Positions 12,901-24,610 of a DNA stretch of 64,000 nucleotides are shown piece by piece (positions within the stretch are counted from its first letter, which is position 1; every line of letters begins with the position of its first letter). The translations under genes were made by a program, and so were the position numbers. This DNA comes from Cucumis sativus (lineage: Eukaryota > Streptophyta > Magnoliopsida > Cucurbitales > Cucurbitaceae), in the NCBI RefSeq assembly GCF_000004075.3, contig NC_026661.2, positions 12,242,307 to 12,306,306 on the forward strand. The letters are read 5' to 3'. Below the pieces are notes generated by a model. The model was not told where the DNA came from. It worked only from the letters and a program-made list of their open reading frames with translations, and made no database searches.

Positions 12901-13567
12901 GAGATGCTCTATTTAACATATTTGATAACGATTTGGTGGACACTTTGAAGTATTTGTGCTTCACATAACAAAATAAACTTAAGGACTTTACAAACTAAAA
13001 TAAATATATATGTTGATGTTAAATTTTAGTCAAGGTAAAATGCACCAGACCCTCACGTAAATATTCAAAGTGGAATTTGTAATTTGAAAAAAGAAGAACA
13101 ACAAAGAAAAAAGGACTCTCATAGCTAAGTCAATAAAATAATTATAGCATATAGAAAAGTGAAGTCTAAGTTATCTTATACGAAGCCATAATGGTATATT
13201 TATAGGAAATTTGATGTATGATTTATATTTGTTCATTTAGGACTTTGATATGAGTTTTCCGGCTAATCTTGGATAAGATAGGTTGTCTATAAAGTTGAAT
13301 GGATCAGGATGTGTCAAGTAGAGAAGGGCAGTCTTGACCTCATTCAACTCGCTCATCCTTGGGTAAGGAGATTGGTTTGAACTTTCAATCTATACCACAT
13401 CATTTTTCCACGGTCCAAATAAACCATATTATATGCTCTGATCTGATCTATGAATAGAGAAACTTGACCTTGGGCTCAACTGAGGGTCTTCTTCGAGCTA
13501 TATCTCGATCTTAAAGTGCTACTTTGAGTCGGGGCATGCTTAAAATATGGCTCAATTTTAATTTTGG
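9936..13567. other. Intergenic DNA, no gene seen
   Basis: AT-rich. Open stretches on the minus strand at 11452-11736 (94 residues) and 12574-12861 (95 residues) show no domain, signal peptide or splice context. A GC-richer stretch at 13250-13560 looks like old LTR sequence, again without coding remnants. Confidence 0.5.
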
Positions 13568-13885
13568 TACTACAAGAAATAAGACTTTTAATAGCGGTGT
13601 ACGATGACCCATTTAAAATTGGGCTATTGAAAAAAAAGGAAAAGAAATTAATATTATATTATTTTCACATTTCATCTTTCCTTTTCCCTCTCTCACGCAC
13701 GCAGACGAAATACCCACACTCTTTCCTTTTCCCTCTCACGATTTCCATTCAACCCATCGCCGTCTCTCTATCGCTTTCTCTTCACGTCCATCTCTCAATC
13801 CATCATCGTCTCTCCATCCATCCTTTTCTCTCTCACGATTTCCGTTCAAGCGTCTTCTATTTGTCCATTTCCTTTCAAGCGTCTT
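13568..13885 (+). mobile_element. CACTA-like transposon end
   Basis: TACTACAAGAAAT at 13568-13580 differs by one base from the CACTACAAGAAA terminus of plant CACTA (En/Spm) elements. Subterminal-looking sequence with GGGCTATTG follows, then a CT-rich stretch with repeated TCTCACGATTTCC(A/G)TTC motifs. It joins directly to a gypsy gag fragment at about 13886, which suggests nested or chimeric elements. Confidence 0.4.
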
Positions 13886-14364
13886 CTTGGCCAGTTCCTT
13901 ATAGGTGTCTTGCCAATTAAACGTCGATGGACTTGGACTTGATCCCACCAAGCCCATGCATCCGATTTGAGCTTCAGCGCGACCATCTTAACCTTATTGT
14001 CTTCGACTGTCTCCATATACTCAAAGAAGCTCTCCTCCACATTTTTAAACCAATCAAGAAATGTTTCTACATCTAATTTGCCACTTAAATTTGGCAAATC
14101 AACCTTCATCTTGAAATCTTGCTGGAGATTTTCTCTTCTCCTTATTTCTCTGTATCGGGCAGGTTGCAAATGGTCTTCAAGATACTCCTCTATTTCGGCC
14201 CCTTCTGAAAACTGGGTTTTAAAATCTAAACTCTCTCTGTCATCGGCCATGTCTTCTTTCTCTTGGGCGTGGCCGAAAGTGCTATTCTTCCTCTTCAGAA
14301 GCCTCCGTATCTTGAAGACCCATATTGGGTTCTTGTAGTCGACAGTCTCTAAGGTGGTTTCCAC
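13886..14364 (-). pseudogene. Ty3/gypsy gag fragment
   Basis: A 172-codon open stretch (13846-14364) on the minus strand. About 76 residues (roughly 14118-13891) match the capsid region of plant Ty3/gypsy Gag: MKVDLPNLSGKLD, then FLDWFKNVEESF, then KVKMVALKLKSDAWAWWDQV and IRNW. This is the retrotransposon gag motif with its WW pair. The sequence stops resembling Gag just after IRNW, where it runs into the neighbouring CT-rich element. Upstream (14370-14640, minus) further Gag-like N-terminal codons are broken by stops. No protease or polymerase is nearby, so this is a dead fragment. Confidence 0.7.
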
Positions 14365-14699
14365 CTTGGTCGAACATTTCTAATGAACTCCGGTGATTTT
14401 TGCAGCCTGATTAGTCGAAATTTCAGGCGACAATGCATCGAAGTTCTTGGTGATTGTCGTTGTCGATTTTCTGTTGCTGGGGAAGTGCCGTCAATGCTAC
14501 TTCAAGCTGGTGAGCAAGTTGTTCCATGTTGGTTTCAAGATTTCCCACTCGATTCATGAGTTATGCCATGCTTTCTTCAATGACCTTGACCAATGGTGTT
14601 GGTTTGGGCTTTTCAGTATGGGTTACCCTCTTTTTCTTAAGATTCATTACAACAAATATCCATTAAGAGATTTCATTAATCTATGTATATGACGTGGAT

Positions 14700-16820
14700 T
14701 AAATTATTAATTTAATAAAAAAAATGAAAGAAATTTGAGTGTTCTATATTAATTATTGTCTTTTTTCCCAACAAATGTAGAATTGTTGGAGAGGAAATTT
14801 TGAGACCATTAAATGCCATAAATCTAACAATCTAATTCTTTACATATATATACATTCATTGCATGAAGAAGATGAACGTTGAGATTTCTTAAACAACCAT
14901 TTTTGTTTTTAAATCATTATCCTATCATCCATTTATTATGGTCGTCTAAATTACAAGATTTTTATGAAATTTACCCTCTCTCTTACTTTGTATAGAAATA
15001 TTAGAAGTCACGTGCTTAACTCGGGCCAATTTTAACTCTTAAGATATCGTAATAAATAAATCAGTCTTGGTCATAGTGTATATTCTCATTCCAAATGTAA
15101 ATAATTTTAATGTCATCTCTACAAAATTAAGTACCAAGATTTATATCAACATGCAATAAATAACAATGAGCAATAATTGAACATATCATGAGTTATACTT
15201 ATGCTATTCAGTTTACTTTAATAACTGATATAAAAAATTATTGTTTTTTCTTTTAGAAAAAGAGTTTATCACATTACAAAATTTATTTATTTGTTCATTT
15301 GAGAAATAAAGGAACAAAAATGTTTGTCCGCCCATGACAAGCTAAATCAACAAAGTTAGAAAGTCTTACAACCATATCGTCTTGAAATGTCATCAAACAT
15401 TATCTTACAAGTTAAGACCGTTTGCAAGTTGCAAACACATTTTGAGAACGTTCAATGTATCTAATATATATATATATAAGTTGCAAACATATGAGTGTAA
15501 CCTAAGATACACTCATGTGTTTTCTCTTTCTTTTCTTTTTTAATTAAAATGTGAGTATGAAAATTTAGTTTAAACTTTAAGTTAAAAATAACATTTAAGA
15601 TGTTCCTAATGTAGTCAATACACTACTAGTTCATCACTTTACATTATTATTTAGCAAATTTATTGAAAGCAATAAACTAAAGTTAGACATACATAAACAA
15701 AATTAAACAAACTTTAAACTATAAAAAAAAAAAAACCAATGCTTTAACCTAAAACTTCAATATGTGCATACACATAAACGTATACATGGATAGACTTTGA
15801 TAAGAAAGATAAGAATAAAAGTTAGAGTGATAAAATATAAATGGAATCTACTAAAAAGATTTAGATAAAATTATTTATTATTTAGGCTAAATTATATATA
15901 AAAATATACTTTTAAACTTAAAAAAAAGTTGAAAAAATACGTTAAAATTTTGTTTTAAAAATACCTAACTCAATAAAAGAACTTTATTATGGCGATCACA
16001 TTTTGTTCGAAATTTGTTAGTTTTGAAAAGAATTAATTTCTTAAAAAAAAAATTATATAGATATCCTATTTTTCTAATAGGAATTATGGTATTTCTCTTA
16101 ATTTTTCAATTTTTAGTTTACACTAATTTTCTGAAGGATGGAAATAAAAAGCAAAATTTAGATTAAAACATAAAATCTAACAAATTTTCATAAAATAATA
16201 AATCAACAAATATGTATTTAGTTTTCTTTTATTTAAGAAAGAGAAAAATATTAGACATAAAACACAGTTGTAAACAAAATTATAAAGGAAAGAAATAAAA
16301 TGTTTTATGAGGTTTTAAGCATGCATGCACAGTTGAAAAGTTGGGTAATGTCACGTAAACTTGTTGTTCGTCAAAAAGTTATTGAAAAGTCACAAAAATT
16401 CTTCGTCTATAAGATTCATATCCATTGAGATTTTCCAAAATAGCAACTCCCGTTGTTTAGCGCAAAGAAAACTAAAAGATTAGTTAATTTTTAATATTTT
16501 CTATGTGTTTACCTAATATTTTTATTTTGATAAAATTATGTAATTGAAGAATAAAAGAGAATACATCCCTTTAACAATCAATCATAAAAGTGAACTGAAG
16601 ATTTAATTTAGTGAAATAGACTAAAAATTTGGACATGTGTAGAGATGTTTAATAAGAACCTTATTATAATTTCATTATCTCCTAACTTCATATTTCATTA
16701 CATTATATATATTGATACATAAAACTCTTATTAATTAAGTAATTTAACCAAGCAGATTTATTTCAAACCGTTGGATTTCATATATTTTTGTAGATATTAA
16801 TTTATTGTTGAACGTTAACT
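14700..16820. other. AT-rich intergenic DNA, no gene seen
   Basis: No sustained open frame and no clear repeat ends. It includes the region downstream of the isopentenyltransferase gene. Confidence 0.6.
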
Positions 16821-16877
16821 TGTGTATTTTTCTTCACTAAGTTTGAAGCTCCATTCCGCGTTTCCCTTCCCCAAATT

Positions 16878-17897
16878 TCATTTCCAACTCCAAATCCAAT
16901 TCGTCATCAAACCTAAAGACGTAAATACAATCACTAAACCAAATCCAATCGCGTTATTTGATCCAAAATTCCATTTCGCTTTCAATTCTTCATACTCATC
17001 CATAACCCCCATTGATCGGTTCTTCGTCATCGTTTCCATCTGATTTATTTTCTGTTTTTCGTTCAAGAATTCTCCAACGATCCCCAAACTCGGTTTCAGA
17101 ACCCCATTCATCCACTCATCCGCCGCCTCTTCTCCGCTCTTTTCAAACACCGCCGTTGCGTCGATCCTGTGGAGTCCCCAACCGATCTCATCTCTCAGCC
17201 GGTGGATCTTTCCGAATTGACGGAGCGCCAGTCTACAGGTGTTTTCCTTAATTTCATGAATCCCCGATTTCAGTAGATCATTCTTGTAAGTTTCTTCTTC
17301 GTTGTTCTTCTCTGCTTTGAAGTAACTATCTAGCTCTGGAGCGCCGATTGCGCGGCGGATTCCGCGGCTGTAGTCAGCACCAGGAACGAACATCTCACGA
17401 ACTTCTTCCACTAACCCTAACTCCACCATTTGATCCACTCGTTTCGCGATGTACTTGTACAGAACAGGCAGAGCAACATCGGTCCACAGGAAACAACAAT
17501 CGAACCGCGACCGAAAATCAGTAATCGGATTCTCAACTAGTGCCTCGATGTAGTTGTTTGATCCTCCGACGACGATTGGAAGACATCCGCGACTGATAAC
17601 GTCGGCGATTGCGTCTTCGACGAGACTGCAGAACTCTCCGGCAGTTAAATCAGCGTCTGGATCGTGGATTACGCCGAGGAGATGGTGAGGAACGCCGCGA
17701 CGATCGGATTGGTTGATCTTGTTGGTGATTATGTCGAGGCCTTTATAGAACTGAATCTTGTCGGAATTGATGATCTCGGATGGGAAGAAAGTGGCTAAGT
17801 CGACGGAGAGTTTTGATTTTCCGGTAGCTGTAGAGCCCATAACGAACACGATTTTGTGCTTCTTGTTGCTAAGATACTCAACACCGTTGTCCTTCAT
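16878..17897 (-). CDS. Adenylate isopentenyltransferase (cytokinin synthase, IPT3/IPT5-like)
   Basis: The enzyme transfers the isopentenyl group of dimethylallyl diphosphate to ATP/ADP, the first step of cytokinin synthesis. The 339-residue intronless frame matches plant IPT structure. It has a P-loop GSTATGKS at residues 21-28, then EIINSDKIQFYKGLDI(I)TNK (41-60), GVPHHLLG (68-75), GGSNNYIEAL (111-120), CCFLW (134-138) and RRAIGAPE (181-188). Only about 14 residues precede the first strand, so no plastid transit peptide is evident and a cytosolic or nuclear site is likely. The family-like core ends near residue 280. A further 59 residues follow, ending in a hydrophobic stretch (about 316-337) that looks like a tail anchor and is unusual for the family. 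The start is the first ATG; none in frame extends further usefully. Confidence 0.93.
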   Translation of the reverse strand: MKDNGVEYLSNKKHKIVFVMGSTATGKSKLSVDLATFFPSEIINSDKIQFYKGLDIITNKINQSDRRGVPHHLLGVIHDPDADLTAGEFCSLVEDAIADVISRGCLPIVVGGSNNYIEALVENPITDFRSRFDCCFLWTDVALPVLYKYIAKRVDQMVELGLVEEVREMFVPGADYSRGIRRAIGAPELDSYFKAEKNNEEETYKNDLLKSGIHEIKENTCRLALRQFGKIHRLRDEIGWGLHRIDATAVFEKSGEEAADEWMNGVLKPSLGIVGEFLNEKQKINQMETMTKNRSMGVMDEYEELKAKWNFGSNNAIGFGLVIVFTSLGLMTNWIWSWK

Positions 17898-18580
17898 GTT
17901 GTTGATTTTGCCTTAAATATTCACTAAATAACAAAATTGGAACACATCAAAAAAATATATAATTCATTCATAAACTTAGTTTTAAAGAATAAAAGGTATA
18001 ATTAAAAACTTAGTTACAATCTATTAATACTAACACTTAGGTGCAACCTATGCTCATGTGTTATGTATAAAGCTTATGGCATTACCATTTGTGATTGAAA
18101 TATAATTTAAATAATCTACACAAGCATGAGTTTAACTTCATACAAATTTAAATATTTTTCTTATTATATTACACATTTAGTTTATGAAAAAAATTAATGA
18201 ATTTAATTATTATATCAAATGTTGTATTTTATTAATACTTAGCTTCTGAACTTTTCACCAAGTCTAAATTTGTTTTAAAATACAAAGTTTCCAAATCAAT
18301 TTTTGTTTAATCTATTCGTGATACCAAAATATGAATTAAAAACAATTCTAAAATGTTAATGAAAATAGCATAGTTGTTAGAGCAATATATTGTTTTAAAT
18401 CTCTAACTCACATTTTCTTTCACAAAATTTGTAAATTTGAGCCTTACAAGAATACATTAATAATTTATTTTTAATAAAGAAAATAGGTTTAGTAAATTAG
18501 TTTAGTTTCTCACCCAAACAATAAACAAATAATGATAGATATTTTAGTACAACCGCTACGTGAATAAAACCTAACGCATA
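17898..18580. other. Upstream flank of the IPT gene, AT-rich
   Basis: AT-rich non-coding DNA that should include the IPT promoter. I cannot assign a clear TATA box or other element with confidence. Confidence 0.4.
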
Positions 18581-18599
18581 TCAATAGCATCCAAAACAA

Positions 18600-18936
18600 T
18601 AGTAGATTTTCCTTGACGTTTAAAACATCAAGGAAAATAGTATTTCACTTGGCGTTTAAAAAACGTCAAGAATGTCAAATTTATATAAAAATAAAAATAA
18701 AAATTGACGTTTTAAAAACGTTAAGAATTTAATAGATATTACTTAACGTTTTTAACACGTCAAGGATAAATACATATTACTTGACGCCTTGACGTTTAAA
18801 AAACGTCAATAAAGCTTAAAATTGGCAAACCTCCTCTTTTTCATAAAAAATTTTGACGTTTTTTCTTTGAAATCACCGATCTCTTAAAAAAATGTCAAGT
18901 AATTAAAACTACAATCGTAAAAATTGTAGTAACTAT
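18600..18936. repeat. Array of TTGACGTTT palindromes at a CACTA-like end
   Basis: At least five imperfect palindromes with arms TTGACGTTT / AAACGTCAA occur in about 300 bases, at roughly 18612-18633, 18648-18670, 18704-18724, 18742-18764 and 18788-18809. Half-sites follow at 18853 and 18893. The right edge reads, on the minus strand, TTACTACAATTTTTACG, close to the CACTA terminus CACTACAA. Clustered inverted motifs next to the end are typical of subterminal transposase-binding repeats in CACTA elements. No coding part is visible, so this is a non-autonomous element or one end. Confidence 0.55.
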
Positions 18937-21900
18937 ATATATATATTATAGTCATATTATTGTCTTATTAATAAAGTGATCTTATTATCCATTCTAATAA
19001 TATACATGCAAAAAATTGGAAGAGAAAAAAGGAGATAGAAATATATTCACATAACACAAAGGAAGCACTTAAGGCAGGTCGAACACATGCATGAGAAAGG
19101 AGAAAAAGGAGGAGCTGATAGTGATAATGACTTCATAATTTGTGAATTACATATAACAAATATTGCAGAATAGTATAAAATGACAAAGTGGACAACACAT
19201 CTACACTTTATAGCAATGCCCCCATGAAGTTTGTAGATACTTTGTTTTTCTTTTATATTTTTTCAATAGTTAGAAAATATTTTTGAAAAAGTAAAATGAG
19301 TTAATATTTGAGATTGTTTTTAAAAAAATAAAAAAAATAGACAAAATTTTCCTACCATGTTCTATCTTTTACAATTTTTTAAAAACAATCTAATCACGCA
19401 CTTGTTACTCTTCTAAGCATCAATAGTTCTATCTATGGCTACGATGATTTGTTATCATTTCTAAAAAGTAAAATGATAAGAAGACACCTTTTTAAAAAAA
19501 TGAAAAAGGTCTCTTATCTTGAGAGTTGGTGGTTCATATTAGTATATTGCATGTAACGTATAATAAGTGAAAATGACCGCTATCTATATAGTATGAATGT
19601 CAAGACTACGATCATTAAACATTCATAAAGTAGATCTAATTTAAAGAGAATTTAAAAACATCAATATCTCTACTCTAAAAAATTCAAGGAGGACTACTTA
19701 ATTATATATTATTTCTTTTGATCTATTCTTGTTTTAATTGTATCATCTAATAACTTATAATTTGAAGATAAAATAGAAAAAGATCACACACAAAAAAAAA
19801 AAACATATATTGAAAGCTAATTGATCAGAAAATGTAGAGATGAAAAGATGTAAGTAATAATAACTTTGTAGGATGATCATAATTAAACTATATAGCTTTC
19901 TTTTTCTTTGAATAAATAATAAATAAAGGAAAAATTGATATAGATATGAGAAAAGAAAGTGTTGATGAAATAGAAAAATGAAAGCAAGAAAATTGTTGAA
20001 GATGGTACCAAAACTGAATGGATATGAAGAGAGGGAGAGAGGGAGAGAGGGACCTGAGAAAATATGAAAATTGCTCTTTAAGGGAATTAAGCAAAGTGAT
20101 GAAAGATTCCCTTCCACTGTTCCACTTTAAATAGCAATCCAAACACTATTTTTTGTTTAAGCAAACAAGAAAATACATTGAATTTTAATAAACCAGAAAA
20201 GGCAAATAAAATAGATAAAATCTGTACAAAAACTACAATATTACTTAACATATATATAAACCCATTGTCTTTTATCTCCTAATTCTTTGTACCTAAATCC
20301 ACCTCCAATGTTTTATTTCTTACCATATTTTTCTTTTCATATATATGGTATCATCATAAATTATGCAATTTTTTCTTCTCCTAAACTTTACTCAAATTCA
20401 AATTCAAACTTATTATTTAATATATAGTGTTTTTGTCGTACCTTTGAGAATAAAGTGATATAATCGAAAGATATTCATATTAGTTTCGCATGCAATGTAA
20501 TGCATGTATGATGCAATTAAAGAATCGGTGAAGTTAGCTCATTTAATTTAATTTGTTGTATCGATTTAGAAACGAGTACTCTATTTATATTTAACCAAAA
20601 ACAAATTAAAGTTGTCGTCATATAACTAAAACTAAGCCATCCCAACTTTTTTTTCTTTTTTTTTGTCTTTAATTATTAATTTATATTAGTGCACTTAAAA
20701 GCATGAAGAAATTAAAGTAAGAAACTTGTGGATTGAACAATATAAGCTTAAAGAAATTACTCAGAAATTTGCATATGTACGTGTAAATAGTAAATTAAAG
20801 TACTTTTATTTCGAAAATTCAAAGAACCAAACGAAAATGGAGTTGAAAAGAAAAGAACTTTAAAATCATAATTAACAATAGAATATAACTTTCTTTTAGT
20901 TGAAGTGAAATGGAGGGTTTGTTTCCATTTCTTATCAACATAGTTTTGTCTTAAAAAGCTTTGCATATATTTAGTTTGAAACTAGAATAGTTTCATATGA
21001 GCAATCAACAAACAAAGCTATCATAAGTTTCATTGATATATTTCAAAATGATATAAAGACGATAGAACTTTCATTTGTGAAGTTGTCTAACTTAATTGCA
21101 CATGCAACATGACATATATATGGATAATTTATGTCAATGTAATTTAGATATCTACTGTTAGAGTACATACTTGTTGTTCTAATATAGAAATTAAACATGT
21201 ATATTTAGTTGGAAATTAGTTTATGAGTGCACAAACACTAACAAAGGATATCATAACTCATAAATAATTATTACGAAAGAGTTGATGGTGGTTTATACTA
21301 ATCATATAAGTTTAGACGTTTTTGTTTATTCCGTGGTATATATATAATAAAGGGAAAATAATTATTTTGTTGCTTATTATTAATCATACAAGTTCACTTA
21401 AAACCTGACCAAAGAAAAATATTTTCGCACCAAATAGAAAATTTGACATCTCCCTAATATAATGGTTTGTTTGAAAGATTGAAAGAAATTAAATTAAATA
21501 TATAGTGAATGAGAGTAATAAAAACGTCTAAAATCATAAGTATTTAATTTAGGGTGGTTATATTTAGAAAACATATATTGAGTTGGGAAATTGAAATAGA
21601 TTTCATGAGCAATAATCAAGTTGTTATAATTATATTAATTGATGTCTTGAAATGATCATACAAGGTAATAAGGATATAATATCCATTAATGAAGATCTAG
21701 TGAACTAATTACATGGGATTATAGGAATTTTTTTTGTTTAAAAGGTTATTTTAAAGACTCTAAATGGCAAATTACTCAATTTTTATTTAAATGTCCAAGT
21801 GTCCTCTTGGTAATATCATTGCATGAAATTACAACATATGACTCTTCCTTTATTGATTTATGGTTTTTTTTTTTTTTTTTCGATTTTCCTTAGATCTTGT

Positions 21901-22040
21901 TGTTTCTTCTCATCTCCTCCACGAGGTCTTCTTCTTCTTCTTCTCCAATGCACTTCTCCAACACCGAACAACACCCATCGAGATGAGCAAGCTAGAGCAA
22001 CAACACTTAAAATGTGCGACTAAGAGAGATCGAGTGAGAC
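18937..22040. other. Intergenic DNA, no gene seen
   Basis: AT-rich. Minus-strand open stretches at 19755-20142 are Phe/Leu/Ser-rich low-complexity reads of an AG-rich tract (GAGAGGGAGAGAGGGAGAGA at about 20031-20050). TATA-like strings are frequent but have no associated gene. Confidence 0.5.
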
Positions 22041-22049
22041 TACAAGTGT

Positions 22050-22192
22050 AAATGGGTTGGATTGGGTTAGAGAGATTTTTTGGACCAATCCGAACTTTTA
22101 GGTTGGTCGAATTGACAACAACTCAAATAATCCAAATAGGATCATCAACCCAACCCAACACAACTCTTAAAATTCGGGTTGGGATGGGTTGT
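22050..22192. repeat. GGGTTGG / CCAACCC inverted repeat, MITE-like
   Basis: GGGTTGGATTGGGTT (22054-22068) is followed by the opposite orientation CAACCCAACCCAAC (22145-22158) and again by CGGGTTGGGATGGGTT (22175-22190). The same sequence type forms a perfect hairpin at 46981-47013. This is a dispersed non-coding repeat. Confidence 0.5.
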
Positions 22193-22699
22193 CAAAGTTA
22201 TTTATTTATTTTATTTTTTGAAGTATATTTTTTAGAGTTGTAAAAAGTAAAACATTTGACAAAATATTTACACTTCATATATAGAAAAATCAATATAATA
22301 AATTTTGTCTTTTAGTGGTTTTGTTCTATGGACCATAAATATTTTGACATATTAATTATATTATTTATGTAAAGTTCACTTAAAGCATGAACAAAGTGAT
22401 ATTTTTCATACACGAATTGAAAAACAACATATATTTTTAATTTAGAGAATTGACACATAAGGAAAAGAATGTGGTGTAGTGAATGCGATTTAAAGTCATA
22501 TCTATTGAATATAACATTTTTTAATTGACTAAGATTATTGGAGAGGACTCTCTTCCTTAAAAGGTTTATGGTATGTTAGAGTTATATTTAGAAACATACG
22601 AGATTAAAATATTTTATCAAATTAATCATATCTTGAAATGATTTATGATAGGTTTTTATTATTACGAAGATTTATCATTCATATTTCAAAATGAGTTAT

Positions 22700-24610
22700 C
22701 ATAATTTATTCAACTGTAGATATATAGTGGTGTATTGTCATATTCTCAAGACACCAAGCGTATGACATGGTAGGTAGGTTGTGTCTGAAGGACGAAATGT
22801 ATGCTTTCAAAGCTAATAAAAGGTTAGTCAAAGACAAACACGGCAAAGTGTTGGGGATGTGGGTTGGCACATGAGACTGACTGGGAGTTAGCCATACACT
22901 AGTGGGCATGAAGAGGACAGATAGCCCATATCTAGTGTTAGGAGGTTAGCATGCACCACACATGCAGTCAAGCGCATATGCTCGCCCACGAGCCCGTTAG
23001 ACTCGTGTGCAAGGCTTAGGGGTAGGGGAAGTGTGAAGCCTGCATTTGGAAGTAAAGGTTGTGAAGAACGAAGCTGAGTATAAGTACATGCATAAGGTAA
23101 AGGGAGTAAAAGTGACTAAGTATAAGAATGATGTGTTAGTCTAAGGAGAGAGCATGCATTCTGGCAAGGCGACATGAGGAAGGAAAGTATGCAAAGTAAA
23201 TCTAGGTGTACGCGAAGTAAATCTAGGTGTTGTGCTAAGTCAAGATAACGCAAGAACGGTTGTTAGAAAGTGTTTTAAGCTACGTGACGAACTAGGAGCC
23301 AGACAAGGAAAGAAAGATGAATTATTAATCAAAATTAGTCGGCTAATTAAACACATGTTGAGTTAAAAGCTATAAGAGATTAAAGAAGATATTAAGCCTA
23401 CACGTGTAAAGCACTGAGTAGGAGTTGCCAAGGTAAGATGAGATTAAAGAGAACTAATTCAGTTTAGGATTAGTATAAAAAGGCCTTATGAGTTCAAAGG
23501 AAGTTATAAGAAAATTATAGGTGTTGAAACTCTACCAAAAGAGCATTAAGCGCGGAGAATAAGAAGAGAATTATGAAAGGGGTTTGGAGGAACATATAGT
23601 TTTTATAAGTGATCCTTCCAAAGAGAAAGAACAAAAAATTCCTAAAACTTTTCTTTCAAAGTCATGTTATGTTATGTTCAGTTAAATGTATGAATAAATT
23701 TGTTTATGTTTATAATAAAAGCATGACCATTTGAAAGTATGTTTCTAAGTTGAATGTTTCCAAGAATAAAGTATTTCATTTTATGATGCTTGTAAAATGC
23801 TTGTATTCCAAGTAAACCATTAGTTTTATTTCATCATGAGTTGGCTATTATGTGCTTATAACAGCCAACGCAACCGTGCGTTGAGTCGTCTGCATGGTGA
23901 TGAGAAGGGGCCAAATACGTTGGGAGGTTCGCATTCGAGTTGGTCACCTGAGCAACTGAATTAAACATGTAAAATCTCCAAGGATGTTATTGATGAAATG
24001 AATCGTCATAGTAGTTATGTATGAGGATGATTCAATGTCATGAGAAAATGAATATGTGATTGTGAAGATTTGAAAGGCTTCCCAAGCACGTGAGGTCCAT
24101 GCTCCAAGCATGAAATCCAGCTACACGTTGGTGAAGGCTTCTAACAGCATGAGCTCATTGAGTGTGATAATGACTCCTACAATTTAGGGTAGTAATGTCC
24201 TACTTTTAGTATGCGAGAAAGAGGAGAAAAAATGTAGAGTTTAGTGGGCATGTCTTCTCCGATCATGGGACATATATGTTGAATGGTTTAAAGTTATGAG
24301 TAGGGCGATTTTACCTCCCTACAATCATCCTACAATCTAGCTCCTTCCTACCTATAAACACGAGAGTCTTGGAGTTGTCAAGACATCATATCAAAAGATT
24401 TGCTCTCAAATTTTATAACTCTCTTCAAGAGGTGGTCTTGTATATTGTCCTTGTAACTTGTGAGTGGTTTTCACAACATTTGTGAATAAAAGTGTTATTT
24501 TCACCAAGGTGTATCCATCTCCCTCTCTATTGTGTGAGTAACCTTTCATGACCTACTTTAGAGATTATGTTACTTATTTCGAATTTGTAGGAGAAAAAGT
24601 GGGTCCAACA
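22700..24610. mobile_element. LTR-derived non-coding block
   Basis: Distinctly less AT-rich than its surroundings, without a long open frame. Two TATA boxes, TATAAAA (23474-23480) and TATAAA (24353-24358), are each followed by leader-like sequence. The second is followed by GAATAAAAGTG and a T/C-rich end closing in GTCCAACA near 24609. That is the U3-R-U5 layout of a long plant LTR, or two nested ones. No gag or pol remnant and no convincing target-site duplication were found, so solo LTRs are the best guess. Confidence 0.35.

Noticed and set aside
13564..13920. Plus-strand 118-codon open frame rich in Ser, Leu, Pro and His
   Set aside because: It is a read of CT-rich transposon DNA, opposite to the gag fragment at its end, with no recognisable domain.
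19755..20142. Two overlapping minus-strand open frames with Phe/Leu/Ser-rich products
   Set aside because: They are complements of AG-rich and AT-rich tracts, without domains or splice context.
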